From: Desulfobacterales bacterium | GTDB taxonomy: Bacteria; Desulfobacterota; Desulfobacteria; Desulfobacterales; UBA11574 | Direction of reading: 5' to 3' | Length of the DNA: 16,435 nucleotides | Assembly: GCA_012974475.1 (NCBI GenBank) | Contig: JAAXQD010000122.1 | Coordinates: 1-16,435 of the forward strand | Shown here: positions 16,118 to 16,435 of the stretch, one piece after another | How the letters are laid out: every line of letters starts with the position of its first letter | Position numbering within the stretch: position 1 is the first letter of the stretch | Notes under the pieces: generated by a model | What the model was told of the DNA's origin: nothing | The model's input: only the letters and a program-made list of their open reading frames with translations | Database searches by the model: none | Made by a program: the position numbers and the translations under genes

Positions 16118-16237
16118 ACTTAGCCAAGAAATTACTGTGTGCACGATAGGAGCTAATTTCACTTTGACGCTGGAAAACCAGCGGCGGTTGGCAGGTGCTG
16201 TTTAGTCGCCTATGGACCTGTGCCGTATCTCAGTCCT

Positions 16238-16435
16238 TCACTTCTTCAACTGGAACTTGAAGTCCGTCCCGTGCTTTTTATTGAAGTCAGTGTAAATCTG
16301 CTCCGCCACCCCCTGCATCTCTTTCGGCCATCCCGCCAACACCGAGTCAGGTGTCTGATATCGATCACCGCCGGCCTCCATTTTTTTCTCCTTAAGCGGT
16401 GGCGGCGGATAGGCTTCCGGATTAACCACAGCCAT
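16238..16435 (-). CDS. Small hypothetical protein, at the window edge and possibly partial
   Basis: 65 codons plus stop on the minus strand; the first readable codon is ATG at the very last base of the window, so it may be a true start or an internal methionine. The sequence is polar with a proline-rich start (EAYPPPPLKEKK) and a C-terminal charged stretch ending in DFKFQLKK, with TPDSVLAGWPKEM in the middle. No signal peptide, membrane segment or known motif is visible, and I do not recognise a family. The stop (TGA, complement of 16238-16240) is followed by no nearby terminator; the first minus-strand terminator lies about 820 bases on. Confidence 0.5.
   Translation of the reverse strand: MAVVNPEAYPPPPLKEKKMEAGGDRYQTPDSVLAGWPKEMQGVAEQIYTDFNKKHGTDFKFQLKK

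Larger units (their letters stand above)
15063..16237. other. Long AT-rich region without a convincing gene (1175 bases)
   Basis: Both strands show only short, stop-broken frames without ribosome binding sites. The first part (15063-15150) should hold the promoter of the minus-strand lipoprotein gene. Two strong terminators, one per strand, are annotated separately. A 6-bp perfect hairpin CGCTGG-AAAA-CCAGCG lies at 16168-16183 without a T-tract. On the minus strand, the bases just before the minus-strand terminator resemble a tRNA T-loop (TTCGAGTCC), but no tRNA folds there. The stretch looks like decayed or acquired DNA, or the site of an unrecognised small RNA. Confidence 0.5.

Overview
The window reads as chromosomal DNA from an anaerobic, sulfur-metabolising bacterium, most likely a Desulfobacterota sulfate reducer (Desulfobacterales-like). 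This rests on gene content: a sulfide:quinone oxidoreductase with a DUF1641 partner, a heterodisulfide reductase HdrCBA set with a tandem-type HdrA, a B12-dependent radical SAM protein, an Fe-S type Rrf2 regulator and a 'CW' cysteine-rich regulator. The taxonomic call is inference; no rRNA is present.

Region 1 (1-2921): an Rrf2 repressor-like gene, then a sulfide:quinone oxidoreductase (sqr), a DUF1641 gene and a truncated second DUF1641 copy. The key observation is that sqr is split by an in-frame TGA (1585-1587). Both sides are in the same frame and both are SQR-like. The TGA sits where I expect the C-terminal redox cysteine of this family. Eighteen bases after it begins the GGU loop of a perfect 7-bp hairpin (1599-1615), the layout of a bacterial SECIS element. 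I therefore annotate one 410-residue selenoprotein with Sec331 rather than two ORFs or a pseudogene.

Region 2 (3367-7325): three closely packed genes encode a small four-helix membrane protein, an extended SDR fused to a C-terminal helical domain, and a B12-binding radical SAM protein with a long C-terminal extension. The first two overlap by ATGA. Together they look like a modification pathway for a membrane or lipid compound; the substrate is unknown.

Region 3 (7588-14328): an HTH-plus-cysteine-rich regulator is followed by hdrC, hdrB and a 1012-residue hdrA, then cysK (cysteine synthase) and tatD, all on the plus strand. The Hdr set would pass electrons between a soluble donor and a disulfide or similar acceptor. 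No obvious electron-input subunit (MvhD, FrhB/FdhB, FlxABCD) lies beside it.

Region 4 (14502-16435): a minus-strand glycine-zipper lipoprotein gene is followed by about 1.2 kb of AT-rich DNA without a convincing gene. That stretch holds two strong, oppositely oriented terminator hairpins. The window ends in a small minus-strand gene that is cut by, or starts exactly at, the edge.
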